In this document: positions 6,223 to 7,021 of the stretch, one piece after another
Position numbering within the stretch: the first letter of the stretch is position 1
Layout of the letters: the number at the start of each line of letters is the position of its first letter
DNA from: CBDULX01 sp965368175
GTDB lineage: Bacteria; Pseudomonadota; Gammaproteobacteria; SZUA-229
DNA: 7,021 nt
Direction of reading: 5' to 3'
Assembly: GCA_965368175.1 (NCBI GenBank)
Contig: CBDULX010000162.1
Location: 1-7,021, forward strand
The notes under the pieces: generated by a model
Database searches by the model: none
Told to the model about the DNA's origin: nothing
What the model saw: only the letters and a program-made list of their open reading frames with translations
Made by a program: the position numbers and the translations under genes

Positions 6223-6831
6223 ATGACAGATAAAAAAACAATTGTACTGGCGATTACTGGCGCTTCCGGTGTGCAGTATGCCGTGGGTTTGCTGGAATAC
6301 CTGTTGCAGGATGGCCATAAAGTTTATTTACTGGTAACTCAGGCAGCGCAGGTGGTTATCAGTATGGAGACCGAACTTAACTGGCCCGGTGGCAGTCAGG
6401 CTTTGCAGGAATATCTGTGTCAGCAATATAGTGTGAGTGATCAGCAATTGAAGGTGTATGGTGATAAACAATGGGCCTCGCCAGTTGCCAGTGGCTCGTC
6501 GTCCATCGATGCTATGGTGGTTTGTCCCTGTTCTATGGCAACTCTGTCAGCCATCGCTGTAGGGGCCAGTGCCAATCTGATGGAACGGGGTGCAGATGTA
6601 ATATTAAAGGAACGGAAAAAACTGGTGCTGGTACCGAGAGAAACGCCGTTTTCAGATATTCATCTGGAAAATATGCTGAAATTATCGCGTATGGGTGTGG
6701 TGATCATGCCCGCTAATCCCGGCTTTTATAATAAACCGAAATCCCTGGATGACCTGGTGGATTTTATGGTCGCAAGAATGCTCGACCACTTAGATATAAA
6801 ACAAAATCTTCAACCTAAATGGGGGGAGTAA
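6223..6831 (+). CDS. ubiX: Flavin prenyltransferase UbiX
   Basis: UbiX joins a dimethylallyl group from dimethylallyl phosphate to FMN. The prenyl-FMN product is the cofactor of the UbiD decarboxylase in ubiquinone synthesis. The 202-residue protein opens with the FMN-binding TGASGVQYA (12-20) and carries PCSMATLSAIAVGAS (102-116), RETPF (139-143) and MPANPGFY (162-169). Counted from the ATG at 6223, S15, R122, K129, E140, Y169 and R185 fall on the numbers recalled for the active-site residues of Pseudomonas aeruginosa UbiX, which supports this start. An in-frame GTG at 6193 would add ten residues translated from the right arm of the family A element and is rejected. There is no clear Shine-Dalgarno before the ATG; the space is A-rich repeat sequence. 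mpl lies directly upstream, as in Pseudomonas. The gene may be read from mpl or from within the element. Confidence 0.95.
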   Translation: MTDKKTIVLAITGASGVQYAVGLLEYLLQDGHKVYLLVTQAAQVVISMETELNWPGGSQALQEYLCQQYSVSDQQLKVYGDKQWASPVASGSSSIDAMVVCPCSMATLSAIAVGASANLMERGADVILKERKKLVLVPRETPFSDIHLENMLKLSRMGVVIMPANPGFYNKPKSLDDLVDFMVARMLDHLDIKQNLQPKWGE

Positions 6832-6900
6832 TTTTGCTGTGTTACCTGCACTGAACAAGTTTCAGATATCAGGTTTAAAATGGTTTTTGCAATAGAACAA

Positions 6901-6930
6901 AAAAGACCGGCTCATATGAGTCGGTCTTTT
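6901..6930. terminator. Bidirectional intrinsic terminator between ubiX and the cold shock gene
   Basis: Arms 6901-6915 and 6916-6930 are complementary at 14 of 15 positions, with one G-T pair, around the palindrome CTCATATGAG. The GC-rich part GACCGG/TCGGTC is flanked by A and T runs. Read on the minus strand, the stem is followed by six T, then G and TT, so it should end the cold shock transcript. Read on the plus strand, four T close the stem and could end ubiX. Confidence 0.88.
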
Positions 6931-6935
6931 AATGT

Positions 6936-7021
6936 CTAGGCGTCCATTGCAACGCTAACGTCTTCGGCCTGTAAACCTTTCTGGCCTTCAATCAAGTTGA
7001 ATTCAACTTTCTGGCCATCCT
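6936..7021 (-). CDS. Cold shock protein (CspA family), C-terminal end only
   Basis: The last 27 codons before a TAG stop (6936-6938) are visible; the gene runs off the window edge at 7021. They read DGQKVEFNLIEGQKGLQAEDVSVAMDA in three overlapping family signatures: GQKVEFN, EGQKGLQAEDV and a short acidic tail. This is the last part of the OB-fold of CspA-type proteins, which bind single-stranded RNA and DNA and act as RNA chaperones. The usual family length of about 70 residues implies that some 40 residues lie outside the window. The RNA-binding motifs RNP1 and RNP2 are not in view, so only the family assignment is made. The gene faces ubiX and ends just beyond the shared terminator. Confidence 0.9.
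   Translation of the reverse strand, partial: DGQKVEFNLIEGQKGLQAEDVSVAMDA

Overview
The window looks like chromosomal backbone of a gammaproteobacterium. It carries rnt (RNase T), pyrC of the E. coli/Pseudomonas type, mpl, ubiX numbered like the Pseudomonas enzyme, and the end of a CspA-type cold shock gene. Base composition is moderate, with AT-rich gaps between genes. The sequence does not allow a genus call. No phage, plasmid, CRISPR, rRNA or tRNA signal was seen.

Layout. Positions 1-243 hold no gene, but do hold an inverted-repeat element (family B, 76-234). On the minus strand follow a response regulator/diguanylate cyclase (244-1194) and rnt (1346-1987). A TraB/GumN-family gene with a signal peptide (2035-2937) runs divergently from rnt. 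It converges on pyrC (minus, 3110-4144) across a gap holding an inverted-repeat element of a second family (A, copy 1, 2985-3055). Divergent from pyrC is a small multi-pass membrane protein (4197-4715), followed after 2 nt by mpl, which starts at a TTG with a good ribosome binding site (4718-6070). A second family A element (6077-6210) separates mpl from ubiX (6223-6831). The window closes with a bidirectional terminator (6901-6930) and the last 27 codons of a cold shock protein gene on the minus strand.

Function. The genes are mostly housekeeping: cell-wall peptide recycling (Mpl), prenyl-FMN supply for ubiquinone synthesis (UbiX), pyrimidine synthesis (PyrC), RNA 3'-end trimming (RNase T) and c-di-GMP signalling. 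They do not form one pathway. Two pairs that are neighbours in Pseudomonas aeruginosa (pyrC-rnt and mpl-ubiX, from memory) are kept in order here but interrupted: one by the TraB/GumN gene plus an element, the other by an element.

The least ordinary content is the short-repeat layer. Two unrelated families share one design: arms of three 7-8 nt units on a fixed 8-10 nt pitch, facing each other in inverted orientation around an AT-rich core. One family B arm is split by exactly 47 nt that itself contains a perfect palindrome. RNase T also appears to lack two of the four phenylalanines known to stack on substrate 3' ends. No complete new enzymatic system is evident.
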